Shown: positions 16,699-25,588, counted from the first letter of the stretch. The stretch is 64,000 bases of DNA from Chloroflexota bacterium (GCA_021325635.1 JAJPGV010000046.1:62001-126000); one strand, 5' to 3'. The notes: generated by a model not told the origin, from the letters alone. Numbers and translations are program-made.

Positions 16699-17964
16699 TT
16701 AATCCCCGGCGATCTCGATGCCGTGCGGGCGAGTGCCGAGGCGGCGGCCACCTTGAGGGGTCACGACCACGGTGTCGCCCCAGGCGATCACGTACTCACC
16801 GTCCGCGGTGTGCATCTGCGGCTTGAGGATGAACACCATCCTGTCCTTCAGCGGCACGTTGAGCTGCTTAGGGTCCTTGGCGCTGCCGGTGATGATCGGG
16901 CCGTCGTCGCCCGCGCCTCGGCCGTGCATGGTCAACAGGCCGGTCGCGCCGGCGATGGGCCCGGTCTTTGGCGCGCTGTCGCTGGCCAGCTTGGCACAGC
17001 GCGTTTGCAGCTCACCCAGCGTCGTGCCCGGCTTCAGGTTCTCCATCATGTCGTCGAACAGCACCGCCTGAATCTTCATCAGCTCGGGGAAGATCGGGTC
17101 CGGCTGACCAACCGAGACCGGGACCACGCTCTGCGCGCGGTAGCCGCCCCAGGATGCTTCCAGCTCGTTGAAGATGATGTCGCCCTTCTGCAGGAGGCGG
17201 TGGCTGGCGCGCGTCAGCGTTCGCCGAGGGTGCGGGCCAGACACCCAGTTGCAGTGAACCGGCATCTCCGATCCCGCCTTGAACATGGCGTACATGCAGG
17301 CTGCCCACACTTCCCAATCGCTCACGCCCGGTCGAGCAGTGGCAACTTCGGCGTCGTTGGCCAGCTCGATCATCTCCTTGGAACGCGCCAGGAAGGCGAT
17401 CTCCTCTTCGCTCTTGACGTAGCGGATCTCCGCCATCAGGTCGGTGGCATCCACCAGGTCGGCGTTGGGAAAGGCGTCGCGGATCTGGGTGAAGGTGCCG
17501 TGGTTGATCGTGCCTTCGGGCGTCCTCGTGCCGTCACCCAGGCCGGCGATGCCAATGCGCTTAGGGTTGAGCTCCTTGAGCCGCTGCACGATGATCCGGC
17601 CGTAGTTGCGGCGCGCCTCGCGACAGTCCGTCACCCAGTCCTGGACGGTGGGCCAGCGGAAGCCGGCGGTGGTGGCTACGATGGTGACCTCGCCTTCCAG
17701 GGGAAATACGCCGGCGATGTCCGAATCACCGCCGCCGCCGCACTGCGTCAGCCAGCGGGTATTGGACTGGAAGTCGGTCGAATGGCCGGTGTTCTGCGGC
17801 GTCACGAGCGCGTCCAGGTTTTGCTCGGCCATGGCCTGACGCACCGCCTTCCAACGGCGGTCGCGCTCCTGCAAGGAGAAGAGCGGGTAGGGATACAACC
17901 CCTCACGGTGATCGACGTCGGCCAGGCTGCGGTCGACGGGATAGCGGTCCATGGAAACTGGCAT
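16699..17964 (-). CDS. M24 (Xaa-Pro peptidase/creatinase-fold) protein lacking metal ligands, paralogue A
   Basis: Two-domain creatinase/prolidase architecture: N-terminal domain to about residue 180, pita-bread domain 185-421. The five metal ligands of M24 peptidases (Asp, Asp, His, Glu, Glu) align with Glu267, Gln278, His347, Lys381 and Gly396, so the dimetal site is gone apart from the His. Creatinase is a known metal-independent member of this fold, so a C-N hydrolase or a ligand-binding role is more likely than peptidase activity. It starts FSLQERDRRW near residue 29, as in the two paralogues further on. Its ATG overlaps the stop of the upstream bicupin (TAATG), so the two are co-translated. 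Confidence 0.82.
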   Translation of the reverse strand: MPVSMDRYPVDRSLADVDHREGLYPYPLFSLQERDRRWKAVRQAMAEQNLDALVTPQNTGHSTDFQSNTRWLTQCGGGGDSDIAGVFPLEGEVTIVATTAGFRWPTVQDWVTDCREARRNYGRIIVQRLKELNPKRIGIAGLGDGTRTPEGTINHGTFTQIRDAFPNADLVDATDLMAEIRYVKSEEEIAFLARSKEMIELANDAEVATARPGVSDWEVWAACMYAMFKAGSEMPVHCNWVSGPHPRRTLTRASHRLLQKGDIIFNELEASWGGYRAQSVVPVSVGQPDPIFPELMKIQAVLFDDMMENLKPGTTLGELQTRCAKLASDSAPKTGPIAGATGLLTMHGRGAGDDGPIITGSAKDPKQLNVPLKDRMVFILKPQMHTADGEYVIAWGDTVVVTPQGGRRLGTRPHGIEIAGD

Positions 17965-19070
17965 TAGTCATTGCTCCCGTTGGAATTTGAGCCCGATCCT
18001 GGGTCGGGCATGTTCAGGGACACGCCGCGCCTGCTCAGCTCGGCGGCATACATCTCGCGAATGGCCGGGTCTTCGTCCTCGTACTCGATCTGATCGGGGC
18101 TGCCCTCTTCTCCACCGCTGATACCCAGCTTCATGGTGTGCTCGGGACTGCCCCCGCGGCGCAGCGCCAGGTAACGGGCCGGCTCGGGCCCCACGTTGAA
18201 GTGCTGGTGGTACCACCACTCCGGTGGGGAGAACATGCTGCCCTCGCGCCAATCGATGCGGATACGCTCCTTGCCCTCTTCCCACAGCAGCGAGTAGCCC
18301 TCGCCCTGGAGCACGACCACGTGCGCGCCCGGTCCATGGCGATGAGCCTTCTTGTAGGTGCCGACCTCGAACTCCGAGATGTGGCAGGCCATGGTGTTGT
18401 CAGCCATCGACAGGTGGAAGCTCTTGGCGCCCGAGCCCCGCATCTTCCAGCTGATCAGCGCGAACTCGCGCACGTCGGGCACGAAGTTCGTGCGCCACAC
18501 GCGGCCGCCGACGTAGCGGCCGGGATTGCTGTAGAAGTCCTGCTGGCCGCTGTAGCGATCGTCGAACACGATGGGGCTGTCGAACACCATGCGCTCGTTG
18601 TGGAACAGGCTCAGCACCAACGGCGCGTTGGACACCATCAGCAGCCTTGCCGGACGGCTGGGATCCAGGTTGCGGTGGCTGTAGGTCGTGTTCAACGGCG
18701 GCGAGAACAACCCCCGTTCCGACCAATCCACCGACGTTTGCGAATAGCCAGGCGAGGAGATCGTGGTCCGGCCGCTGCCTCGCACCACGTAGATAAGCGC
18801 CTCGAACATGTGCTTCACCGGCGTGGTCGCCTCGCCCGGAGCGATCTCGATCACGGCCGCGGTGGTGATGTGCGCATCGGCCAGGTTGACGAACGCCCCG
18901 CGACAGCCGAAGCGCTTCCACTCGCCGAGCTCGACGTCGGCCATCTGCTCGATGTGGAACACCTTGTGGATGGGAATGCCCTCGCCCGCCTGCCACGAGT
19001 CGTAAAACGACGGGGGACGCTTGTACTTGGTCGGCGTGGCGGGGATCGCCGCGGCGATGTCGATCGTCAT
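17964..19070 (-). CDS. Bicupin protein, co-transcribed with the M24-like gene
   Basis: A 368-aa bicupin related to the one at 14.7 kb. Barrel 1 has VKHMFEALIYVVRGSG and a His-bearing NTTYSHRNLD. Barrel 2 has AHRHGPGAHVVVLQGEGY and EWWYHQHFN. The C-terminal tail is acidic, ending in a Ser/Asn/Gly stretch. The ATG follows GGAGGATAGGG. A Fe(II)- or Mn-dependent ring-cleaving or related oxygenase is possible. Coupling to a creatinase-fold hydrolase suggests sequential steps on one substrate. Confidence 0.78.
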   Translation of the reverse strand: MTIDIAAAIPATPTKYKRPPSFYDSWQAGEGIPIHKVFHIEQMADVELGEWKRFGCRGAFVNLADAHITTAAVIEIAPGEATTPVKHMFEALIYVVRGSGRTTISSPGYSQTSVDWSERGLFSPPLNTTYSHRNLDPSRPARLLMVSNAPLVLSLFHNERMVFDSPIVFDDRYSGQQDFYSNPGRYVGGRVWRTNFVPDVREFALISWKMRGSGAKSFHLSMADNTMACHISEFEVGTYKKAHRHGPGAHVVVLQGEGYSLLWEEGKERIRIDWREGSMFSPPEWWYHQHFNVGPEPARYLALRRGGSPEHTMKLGISGGEEGSPDQIEYEDEDPAIREMYAAELSRRGVSLNMPDPGSGSNSNGSND

Positions 19071-19171
19071 GCCCTATCCTCCGGCCGCCCGAATCCGCCC
19101 GGCGGCGCCCGCCGATTATAGGCCACCCTCTCTACTTCCTACTTGCCGATAGGCGCTGTGGCGACGGTTGA

Positions 19172-19200
19172 TTGACAAGCCGCCGATCCAGTGTTTCTAT
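19172..19200 (+). promoter_or_regulatory. Promoter for the VOC-Rieske gene, probably leaderless
   Basis: TTGACA (19172-19177) is a perfect -35, with a 17-base spacer to TTCTAT (19195-19200). The predicted transcription start falls on or one base before the GTG at 19208, and there is no ribosome site. The -10 is poor, so confidence is moderate. Confidence 0.45.
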
Positions 19201-19207
19201 TTCCGAC

Positions 19208-20059
19208 GTGAGCGCACCGGAAAGTCAGCCGGCGCACGCCGGCCACAGCGTCGCCCTCAGCGCACCGACCAAAGAGATCGAAGGCTTCAGCCACATCGTG
19301 CTCGAGGTCAAGGATCTCGACGCATCTGAACGCTTCTATCGCGACGTCATCGGCCTGGAGACGATGGGCCGCGGCCTGCTGGCCGAGCCCAGGCCACACC
19401 TGCTGATGCGTCTCAACACCGGACAGATCATCGTGCTGGCGCAGAGCGACGATCCGGTGCCGATCCGCCACAATACCTCATCCATCCACCATGCGTTCCT
19501 GCTCACCATGGAGCAGTTCCGGGCCGCCCAGGAGCGCTTCGCCGCCAACGGCTACGAGATCGGCGATACGCGCGACGCCTTCCGCGCCAAAGGCGAGCAC
19601 TCCATGGACATCTGGGACCCCGACGGCCACCGCTGGCAGCTCCAGGCGTTCAGCGAAGAGCAGCACGAAATCATCACCTCCGGGCTGGGTGTCATCGACT
19701 GCGGACCCGCCGAGAAGTACGAGCTCGGCTCCGTCACGCCATTCGGCAAGGCTAACTTCTTCCTGGTGCGCTCGAAGGAAGGCTTCCTGGCGCTGTCGCG
19801 CTGGTGCCGCCACGCCAACGGCCTGCTGACCTACCAGATGGAGCACTGGCGCTTCTACTGTGCCTTCCACGGCGCGTGCTACAGCCTGGAAGGTGACCAC
19901 ATCGGCCACCTGGCCGGCATTCCACCGCTGCGCATGCATCCGCTGACGATCGCCGAGGACGGCCACGTCATGGTCGATACGGACACGGTGCTGGAACGGG
20001 ACGACGACACTCCGCCGCGCTACGTCGCGGCGTGCGAGCCGGCCGCGGCTCGATCATAG
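19208..20059 (+). CDS. VOC (glyoxalase-fold) domain fused to a Rieske [2Fe-2S] domain
   Basis: Residues 25-150 form a vicinal-oxygen-chelate module (FSHIVLEVKDLDASERFYRD ... IWDPDGHRWQLQAF, with candidate ligand His29). Residues 170-260 form a Rieske ferredoxin fold. The cluster ligands are Cys200 and His202 (WCRHANG) plus Cys218 and His221 (CAFHGACYSLEG), with the usual following PPLRMHPL ... DGHVMVDTD strands. I do not know this fusion as a described enzyme class. It may be an oxygenase or dioxygenase half-site with its own electron-transfer domain. I prefer the GTG at 19208 (283 aa) because promoter spacing makes it leaderless; an in-frame TTG lies inside the -35 box. It heads a run with two VOC genes and an ABC importer. 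Confidence 0.8.
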   Translation: MSAPESQPAHAGHSVALSAPTKEIEGFSHIVLEVKDLDASERFYRDVIGLETMGRGLLAEPRPHLLMRLNTGQIIVLAQSDDPVPIRHNTSSIHHAFLLTMEQFRAAQERFAANGYEIGDTRDAFRAKGEHSMDIWDPDGHRWQLQAFSEEQHEIITSGLGVIDCGPAEKYELGSVTPFGKANFFLVRSKEGFLALSRWCRHANGLLTYQMEHWRFYCAFHGACYSLEGDHIGHLAGIPPLRMHPLTIAEDGHVMVDTDTVLERDDDTPPRYVAACEPAAARS

Positions 20060-20075
20060 GCAGAGAGGTTCGGAA

Positions 20076-20534
20076 ATGGCGCAAGTAGAGAGCATCAGCC
20101 ACAGCGGCATCAACGTCATCGATCTGAAGGAGGCGGAGGACTTCTACGCCGACGTGTTCGGCGCGGAGATCACCAACCGGGTCAACTTCAACACCGACGA
20201 CGCCAAGCGCGGCCGCTCGGTGCACACCTCCGTGCACGTAGCCGACTGGCTGTTCGCCATCGTGCTGCCCAAGGGCGAGATGCCCATGCCTCCGGAGGAG
20301 CAGCTGCGCGGCACCAACGGCTTCCGCCACGGCTTCTGGGTCAGCCGCGATGCCTTCCCCGGAATCATGGAGCGGCTCACGGCGCGCGGCGTGCCTTTCG
20401 AGGGGCCGGCGACGCACCCCGAGGCCGGCCCGCTCGGCCAATCGATCTATTTCAAGGACCCGGGCGGAAATTTCATCGAAGTCTGCTGGCGGCGGGACTC
20501 CATCAGCGGCGCCGTGGCGCTGGACATTGGTTAG
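20076..20534 (+). CDS. VOC-family protein
   Basis: Single vicinal-oxygen-chelate protein (152 aa, two beta-alpha-beta-beta-beta modules), beginning ISHSGINVIDLKEAEDFYAD and ending GQSIYFKDPGGNFIEVCW, where His9 and the terminal Glu are the likely metal ligands. The ATG follows GAGAGG. Family members include glyoxalases, extradiol dioxygenases and isomerases; the substrate is unknown. It sits 16 bases after the VOC-Rieske gene and overlaps the next VOC gene. Confidence 0.82.
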   Translation: MAQVESISHSGINVIDLKEAEDFYADVFGAEITNRVNFNTDDAKRGRSVHTSVHVADWLFAIVLPKGEMPMPPEEQLRGTNGFRHGFWVSRDAFPGIMERLTARGVPFEGPATHPEAGPLGQSIYFKDPGGNFIEVCWRRDSISGAVALDIG

Positions 20535-21468
20535 CCCGCTCGCTGCTGCCCAATCCCCCACCTACGTCGACGTTCGCACGCCCAGGCTGAACGAGCCCCT
20601 GGGGCTCATCGCCGGCTACTCCCACGTGGTCCTCGAAGTGCAGGACCTCGCTCGCGCCCGTGACTTCTACGCCGGCGTTCTCGGCTTCGTCCCCGATGGG
20701 GACGCTGAAGACGGACCGCGCCTCAGGCTGGGCCGCGACCAGCACGTCGTCCTGGCTCAGCGCAACGAGCCCGACGTGCGGCCGGATTCAGGCATCCACC
20801 AGGCATATGGCTTCTCGCCTGACGACCTTCCCCGCGTGCTGCAGCGCCTGGCAGCAGCCGGCGTCGAGGTTCATGGCTATCACGAGGACCGCCCCGCCGA
20901 GCGCAGCCACAATCGCTATTGCTTCGATCCCGACGGTAACCGCATCCAGCTCATGTCCGGCCGGGCAGGCATCGATCACGTTGCCCTGGAAACGCACGAT
21001 CTGGAGTGGTCGGAGACCTTCTTCAGTCAGCTGCTGGGCGGCTGCATCGAGAGCCGCGTAGGCTGGCACATGCACGACTTTGCCGCCGCCCTGGCCTGGG
21101 GTGACGGCAAGGACGATTGCGCCCCCGGCACCAGGCGCTGGGACAAGCGCTACACCAGCATCGAAGACAAGTCCGCGGTGCCGCGGCCGAACGGCCAGCT
21201 CTTCGCCAGCTTCGCTCCGGGGGTGACGCTGGGTGTATACCTGGCCACCGAGCACCGGCAGGAGCCCCCCAGGGAGCAGCTCAGCGGGACGCCTCGCACC
21301 GGCCTGCGAGTGGCACCGGGACAGCTGCCCCGTGTGCAGGAGCGGCTGCTCCAGGTGCGGCTGCGCTGCCTCCGTTCCAACCCCGAGACCGGCGGCCCGT
21401 TCGAACGTCGCGGTTCGAGCCTTTTGTTGAGGGACCCCGCCGGAAACTTTCTGGAGCTCGGCGAGTAG
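20527..21468 (+). CDS. Double-VOC protein (extradiol-dioxygenase-like arrangement)
   Basis: Two VOC domains in tandem: YSHVVLEVQDLARARDFYAG ... RYCFDPDGNRIQLM (about 30-145) and IDHVALETHDLEWSETFFSQ ... LLLRDPAGNFLELGE (about 150-313). Two-domain VOC proteins of about 300 aa include type I extradiol dioxygenases, in which the metal site lies in the second half; here His and Glu are at the proper ends of domain 2. I place the start at a TTG overlapping the previous stop by 8 bases. No better ATG or GTG exists before the first domain, so the start is uncertain. Confidence 0.75.
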   Translation: MVSPLAAAQSPTYVDVRTPRLNEPLGLIAGYSHVVLEVQDLARARDFYAGVLGFVPDGDAEDGPRLRLGRDQHVVLAQRNEPDVRPDSGIHQAYGFSPDDLPRVLQRLAAAGVEVHGYHEDRPAERSHNRYCFDPDGNRIQLMSGRAGIDHVALETHDLEWSETFFSQLLGGCIESRVGWHMHDFAAALAWGDGKDDCAPGTRRWDKRYTSIEDKSAVPRPNGQLFASFAPGVTLGVYLATEHRQEPPREQLSGTPRTGLRVAPGQLPRVQERLLQVRLRCLRSNPETGGPFERRGSSLLLRDPAGNFLELGE

Positions 21469-21517
21469 TTACACCAGAGCAGCCAAACGACATCCTTTTG
21501 ACGGAGAAAGGGCACAA

Positions 21518-22732
21518 ATGAGAACACGGCGTGAGGTTCTGAAGGCCGGGGCGGGCCTGGGCATAACACTGCTGCTTGCGGCCTGCGGCCAAAGCGGATC
21601 GCCGGCGGCCGGGAGCGCAGCGCCCAAGACCTCGGCTCCCGCGGCCGGAGCATCGCTCACTGGATCAGCCGCCGCCAGCGCCACTGCCGCTGCCGGCGCC
21701 GCGGCCGCCGTAGACATCAGCAAGCCGGTGGCGCCCAAGGTCGCCACCCTCGAGGCTGAGCTGGCACTGCCGGACGCCGTGCTTCAGGGAGCCAAGAAGG
21801 AGGGCAAGTTCACCTGGACGTCCTCGATCGACAAGGATGTGGCCAAGACGGTGATGGACGCCTTCATGAAGCGCTATCCGGACGTCCAGCCTCAGTACCA
21901 GGAAGGCAGCGAAGAGACCCGCACGGTCCGCACGCTCACCGAGTTCAAGGCCGGCCGCAACAAGCTCGACGTGGCCATGGGTCTGGGCGGCTTCCTGGGC
22001 GAATACAAGGCCGCCAACGCATTGAGCAAGCTGACGGATCTACCGGCCTACGCCAATTACGATCCCCCCTTCCGTGATACCCAGAGTGAGTGGGGTGGTG
22101 TGCGCTCGCAGTATTGGTCCATCGGCTACAACACCGACAAGGTCAAAGACGACGAGCTGCCGAAGACCTGGGACGACCTGACCGATCCCAAGTGGAAGGG
22201 CCGCATTGGTCTGGGCGATCGCCCGCAGCTGTGGGCCGAGCACCTGTGGAAGCAGTGGGGCGCCGATCGCACCACCGAGTTCTTGAAGAAGCTGTTCGCC
22301 AACGGCGTGCAGCGCCGCAAAGAGGGGCTCGACGCGGCCGCCCAGCTGCTGGGCGCAGGCGAGTTCGACCTGTACGTTCCCAGCGCCCCGTACCGCATCG
22401 AGGGCCTCGTCAAGAAGAAGACGCCGGTCGGCTGGTGGTCGCCGGACATGCTGCCGGTGTCGTTCTCGGATATCACCATCCTGAACAACATCCCCAACCC
22501 GAACTCGGCCAAAGTCTTCGTCAATTGGTTTCTCAGCCGCGAAGGCCAGGACGTGTACTGCAAGGCCGACTTCGCCGCGCCGACACACCCGGCCCTGCGC
22601 CTGGACAAGCAGTACCTGGGCATATTCGCCGACAGACTGCTGTCCCGAAAGTGGATCAACGTGGCGCCCGACGAGGAGCTCGCCATCCTGCCGGACGTTC
22701 GCAAGGTCTGGCAAGCGCTGTGGGTTGCCTAG
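21518..22732 (+). CDS. ABC substrate-binding lipoprotein with Tat-like signal
   Basis: Extracellular solute-binding protein of the iron/polyamine type. The N-terminus MRTRREVLKAG is twin-arginine-like and is followed by a lipobox LLAAC at about residue 24, suggesting Tat-exported lipoprotein. An Ala/Ser-rich linker follows to about residue 75. The mature domain has GAKKEGKFTWTSS, DLTDPKWKGRIGLG and NPNSAKVFVNWFLSREGQ. The ATG is preceded by GGAGAAAGGG. The permease gene starts 32 bases downstream, so this is the one binding protein in the window with a cognate channel. Confidence 0.88.
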   Translation: MRTRREVLKAGAGLGITLLLAACGQSGSPAAGSAAPKTSAPAAGASLTGSAAASATAAAGAAAAVDISKPVAPKVATLEAELALPDAVLQGAKKEGKFTWTSSIDKDVAKTVMDAFMKRYPDVQPQYQEGSEETRTVRTLTEFKAGRNKLDVAMGLGGFLGEYKAANALSKLTDLPAYANYDPPFRDTQSEWGGVRSQYWSIGYNTDKVKDDELPKTWDDLTDPKWKGRIGLGDRPQLWAEHLWKQWGADRTTEFLKKLFANGVQRRKEGLDAAAQLLGAGEFDLYVPSAPYRIEGLVKKKTPVGWWSPDMLPVSFSDITILNNIPNPNSAKVFVNWFLSREGQDVYCKADFAAPTHPALRLDKQYLGIFADRLLSRKWINVAPDEELAILPDVRKVWQALWVA

Positions 22733-22764
22733 GCGGTCGAGACGCATAGAGCGGGTCGCTTGAC

Positions 22765-24528
22765 ATGGCGCTGACGCTGGCCCGGCCGCTGGCGGCGCGA
22801 AACAGCTTTCGGGCGGGGAACGTTAATCTGTTTCCCTGGCTCGTCACGGCCGTCGTCGCCTTCCTGGTCGTCGTCCCGATAGTCATGCTCCTGCTGGGCA
22901 GCTTCAGCGCCGCCCGCCTGCCGACCGACTTCTCCCTGTCCAAGCTGACCACCGGCAACTACGCCACCGTCTACACCGACCCGTTGACCTACAAGGTCAT
23001 GTTCAACAGCGTGTGGTACGTGGCCGCCACTCTGCTGCTCGGGCTCAGCATGTCGACGCTCTTCGCCTGGCTGGTCTCACGAACGAACATGCCGGGCAAG
23101 TGGCTGGCGCTGGCGGGTATACCTCTGGCGCTCATCATTCCCAGCCTGCTGGAGTCGATGGTCTGGGTGCTGCTGTTCAGCCCGCGCATCGGCTTTGTGA
23201 ATCAGTACCTCATCGATGCCCTGCATCTGCCCAAGGCGCCCTTCGACGTTTACAGCCTGCTGGGCATGATCGCCCTCGAATCCCTGCGCACGGTGCCTAC
23301 AGGCTTCCTGATGCTGCTGCCGCTGTTCATGCGGCTCGATCCTTCGCTGGAAGAAGCAGCCATGACGGCCGGCGCGCCGATTGGCGCGATCGCCCGCAGG
23401 GTCACCCTACCGCTGCTGATCCCAGGGCTGCTCTCGGTGGCGCTGTACGAAGGAGTAACGGTGCTGAGCAGCTTCGAAGTCCCCGGCATCGTGGGCCTGC
23501 CGGGCCACGTCTACGTGTTCAGCACGCTGGTCTACACGTACACCAGCGCGGCTGCCTCGGCGGGGGGCAGCTCATTTGGCAATGCGGCGTCGCTGTCGGT
23601 GCTGTACCTGGCCATCAACCTGGGCGGCCTCTTGATCTACGGGCGGGTGACGCACAACGCCAGCCGCTACGCCATGGTCTCAGGGCGGAGCTATCGACCC
23701 CGCACCACCAATTTGGGCCGCTGGCGCTACGCGGCGATCGGCGCAGTTCTGGTGTACCTGTTCATCACCATCGTGCTGCCCGTTCTCGTCCTGGTATGGA
23801 CGTCGCTGACTCCCCGCATCTTGCAGCCGCGCGTGAAGTCGCTCGCCAGCGTGACCGGTGAGCCCTGGCAGCAGATGGTCGGCAACGCCGACCTCATGAA
23901 CGCCGTGGTCAACACCGCCATCACCGTGGCCGGCGCGGCGACGCTGACCGTGTTCGCCTCCCTGACGATTGGGTGGATCGCCGGCCGGACCACGTTCCGC
24001 GCCCGCCGGCTGCTGGATCAGCTCAGCTTCATCTCGCACGGTATGCCCGGCGTCATCCTCGGTCTGGCGCTGATCTGGTTTTGGGTGCGCGTCGACGCCA
24101 TTCCCATCTACGGCACGTTGTGGATCATCATCCTTGGCTTGTGCACGGGCTTCCTGGCGTACGGCACCAGGAGCATCGGAGCCGCGCTGCTGCAGGTTCA
24201 CAAGGAGCTCGAAGAGGCTGCCTACACCAGCGGCGCGCCGCCTGTCCTCGCCATCCGCCGCATCCTGACCCCGCTGATGCTGCCTGCGCTCGCCAGCCTA
24301 TGGCTGTGGGCCGCGCTGCAGGCGCTGCGCGTCGTCACGCTGCCGCTGATGCTGCAGACCGGCGAGGCCAACACCGTGCTGTCGGTGTACCTCTGGCGTG
24401 AGTGGGAAGCCGGCCAGATCAATCACGTTGCCGCGGTCGGCACGGCGCTGGTCGCGGTCATGTTCGTGGCCAGCCTGATCATCGGCCGCTTTGGGCTGCT
24501 CTCGCGCCGCTCCACCCTCGTGCATTAG
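22765..24528 (+). CDS. ABC transporter permease, two fused membrane domains (FbpB-like)
   Basis: A 587-aa integral membrane protein with about 12 transmembrane helices in two homologous halves, as in FbpB/ThiP-type iron and thiamine permeases. Each half has an EAA loop for docking the ATPase: LEEAAMTAGAPIGAIARRV at about 196-214 and LEEAAYTSGAPPVLAIRRI at about 481-500. It pairs with the upstream binding lipoprotein. No ATP-binding subunit follows it or occurs anywhere in the window, so a shared or distant ATPase must power it. Confidence 0.9.
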   Translation: MALTLARPLAARNSFRAGNVNLFPWLVTAVVAFLVVVPIVMLLLGSFSAARLPTDFSLSKLTTGNYATVYTDPLTYKVMFNSVWYVAATLLLGLSMSTLFAWLVSRTNMPGKWLALAGIPLALIIPSLLESMVWVLLFSPRIGFVNQYLIDALHLPKAPFDVYSLLGMIALESLRTVPTGFLMLLPLFMRLDPSLEEAAMTAGAPIGAIARRVTLPLLIPGLLSVALYEGVTVLSSFEVPGIVGLPGHVYVFSTLVYTYTSAAASAGGSSFGNAASLSVLYLAINLGGLLIYGRVTHNASRYAMVSGRSYRPRTTNLGRWRYAAIGAVLVYLFITIVLPVLVLVWTSLTPRILQPRVKSLASVTGEPWQQMVGNADLMNAVVNTAITVAGAATLTVFASLTIGWIAGRTTFRARRLLDQLSFISHGMPGVILGLALIWFWVRVDAIPIYGTLWIIILGLCTGFLAYGTRSIGAALLQVHKELEEAAYTSGAPPVLAIRRILTPLMLPALASLWLWAALQALRVVTLPLMLQTGEANTVLSVYLWREWEAGQINHVAAVGTALVAVMFVASLIIGRFGLLSRRSTLVH

Positions 24529-24585
24529 CGATCCGCCCACCCTCAGCCATTTCTTACGAAGCCTTCACCGTTCCTTAATAACGGG

Positions 24586-24598
24586 CGGACATAGTCCG
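24586..24598. promoter_or_regulatory. Short inverted repeat upstream of the duplicated secreted protein
   Basis: CGGAC-ATA-GTCCG lies just downstream of an AT-rich TTCCTTAATAACGG stretch and about 18 bases before the ribosome site. It is a candidate operator; the half-site is short. Confidence 0.25.
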
Positions 24599-24628
24599 TT
24601 GGACTACACACGATCCGGGAGGTACCTC

Positions 24629-25588
24629 ATGATTCGTCAACCACTACGCCCCGCCATCGGTGGGATATTGGCCGCCGCGGCACTCCTAGCTGCGCCCGCG
24701 CTGAATGCGGCAGCCGCGGGCGGCGCAGCAGCCATCCCTAGCAATCAACCGGTAACCGTCAACCTGCCCGGCAATGCCGCCGGATCCAGCCAAATCTGGA
24801 CGTTCTCCTATCCTGGCGACAATTCGAACATCACCTTCGACGCCGATTTCGACCCATTCGATACCACCTTCTCGAGCGCGGTCGGCTTCAATGTTTGGGA
24901 CGCGCAGCACCTTCCCGGGAGCGCGCCTGTTGAGGTAGCCACTGTCCAGAGCAACGGCCGCCAGAACGACCCGCACGGCATCGAGTTCAACTACTCGTCC
25001 GGAGCGTCAGGGGACGTTGTCGTCCAGCTGTTCAGCTACATGCCCAACGCCACGAACGCCACCATCACCCAGGGCGGGCTCGTGAGCTCGGTGAACGGCG
25101 CCGTGACGCCGGTAACGCTGCAGCCCCAGGAAGGGTCGGCCACCACCACCGCCGCGGCAGCCCCAGCCGCTGCCCCAGGCAATGAGCCAGCCATCGTCAC
25201 CGGCAAGCTTGCGTCGTTCAGCGTGCCGGCCAGCCCCAATGGCTTCTCGAGCATGTGGACGTTCGATTACCCCGGCGACAACTCCAACATCACCTTCGAC
25301 GCCGATATGAACGGCCTGGATCCGTCGTTCGCCACCGCCGTCGGGTTCAACGTGTTCGACGCCCAGCATCAGACCAGCCCTGTCGAGATAGCTACCAACC
25401 AATCGAACGAGAAGCCGCTCGATCCTCACGGCATCGAGTTCAATTACTCGTCCGGGACGCAGGGTCCGGTGACGGTGCAGTTCTTCAGCTACGTTCCCGC
25501 GGCCCTCACCGTGGACTTCACCAACGGTGGGCTGGTGAACCCCAGCAGCGGCGCTGCGACGCCGGTGACCCTCAACCCCATCAAGTAG
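24629..25588 (+). CDS. Secreted protein with two tandem beta-rich repeats, unknown function
   Basis: A signal peptide of about 30 residues (LAAAALLAAPALNAAAA) precedes two copies of a roughly 110-residue domain. They are separated by an Ala/Thr/Pro linker at about 170-190. Both copies contain the near-identical block YPGDNSNITFDAD and the blocks DPHGIEFNYSSG and TPVTLxP. There is no Cys, no lipobox and no membrane anchor, so it is probably released or surface-adhering. The ATG follows GGGAGG. A strong terminator follows, so it is a single-gene unit. I do not recognise the domain. Confidence 0.75.
   Translation: MIRQPLRPAIGGILAAAALLAAPALNAAAAGGAAAIPSNQPVTVNLPGNAAGSSQIWTFSYPGDNSNITFDADFDPFDTTFSSAVGFNVWDAQHLPGSAPVEVATVQSNGRQNDPHGIEFNYSSGASGDVVVQLFSYMPNATNATITQGGLVSSVNGAVTPVTLQPQEGSATTTAAAAPAAAPGNEPAIVTGKLASFSVPASPNGFSSMWTFDYPGDNSNITFDADMNGLDPSFATAVGFNVFDAQHQTSPVEIATNQSNEKPLDPHGIEFNYSSGTQGPVTVQFFSYVPAALTVDFTNGGLVNPSSGAATPVTLNPIK
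24791..25579 (+). repeat. Internal domain duplication in the secreted protein gene
   Basis: Unit 1 covers about residues 55-165 and unit 2 about 208-317, with the marker Trp at 57 and 210. The copies differ at many third positions as well as residues, so the duplication is old rather than a recent tandem repeat. Confidence 0.7.

Noticed and set aside
16723-17967. A 414-aa plus-strand frame opposite the M24-like gene
   Set aside because: Complement of a complete protein with family motifs; no independent motif.
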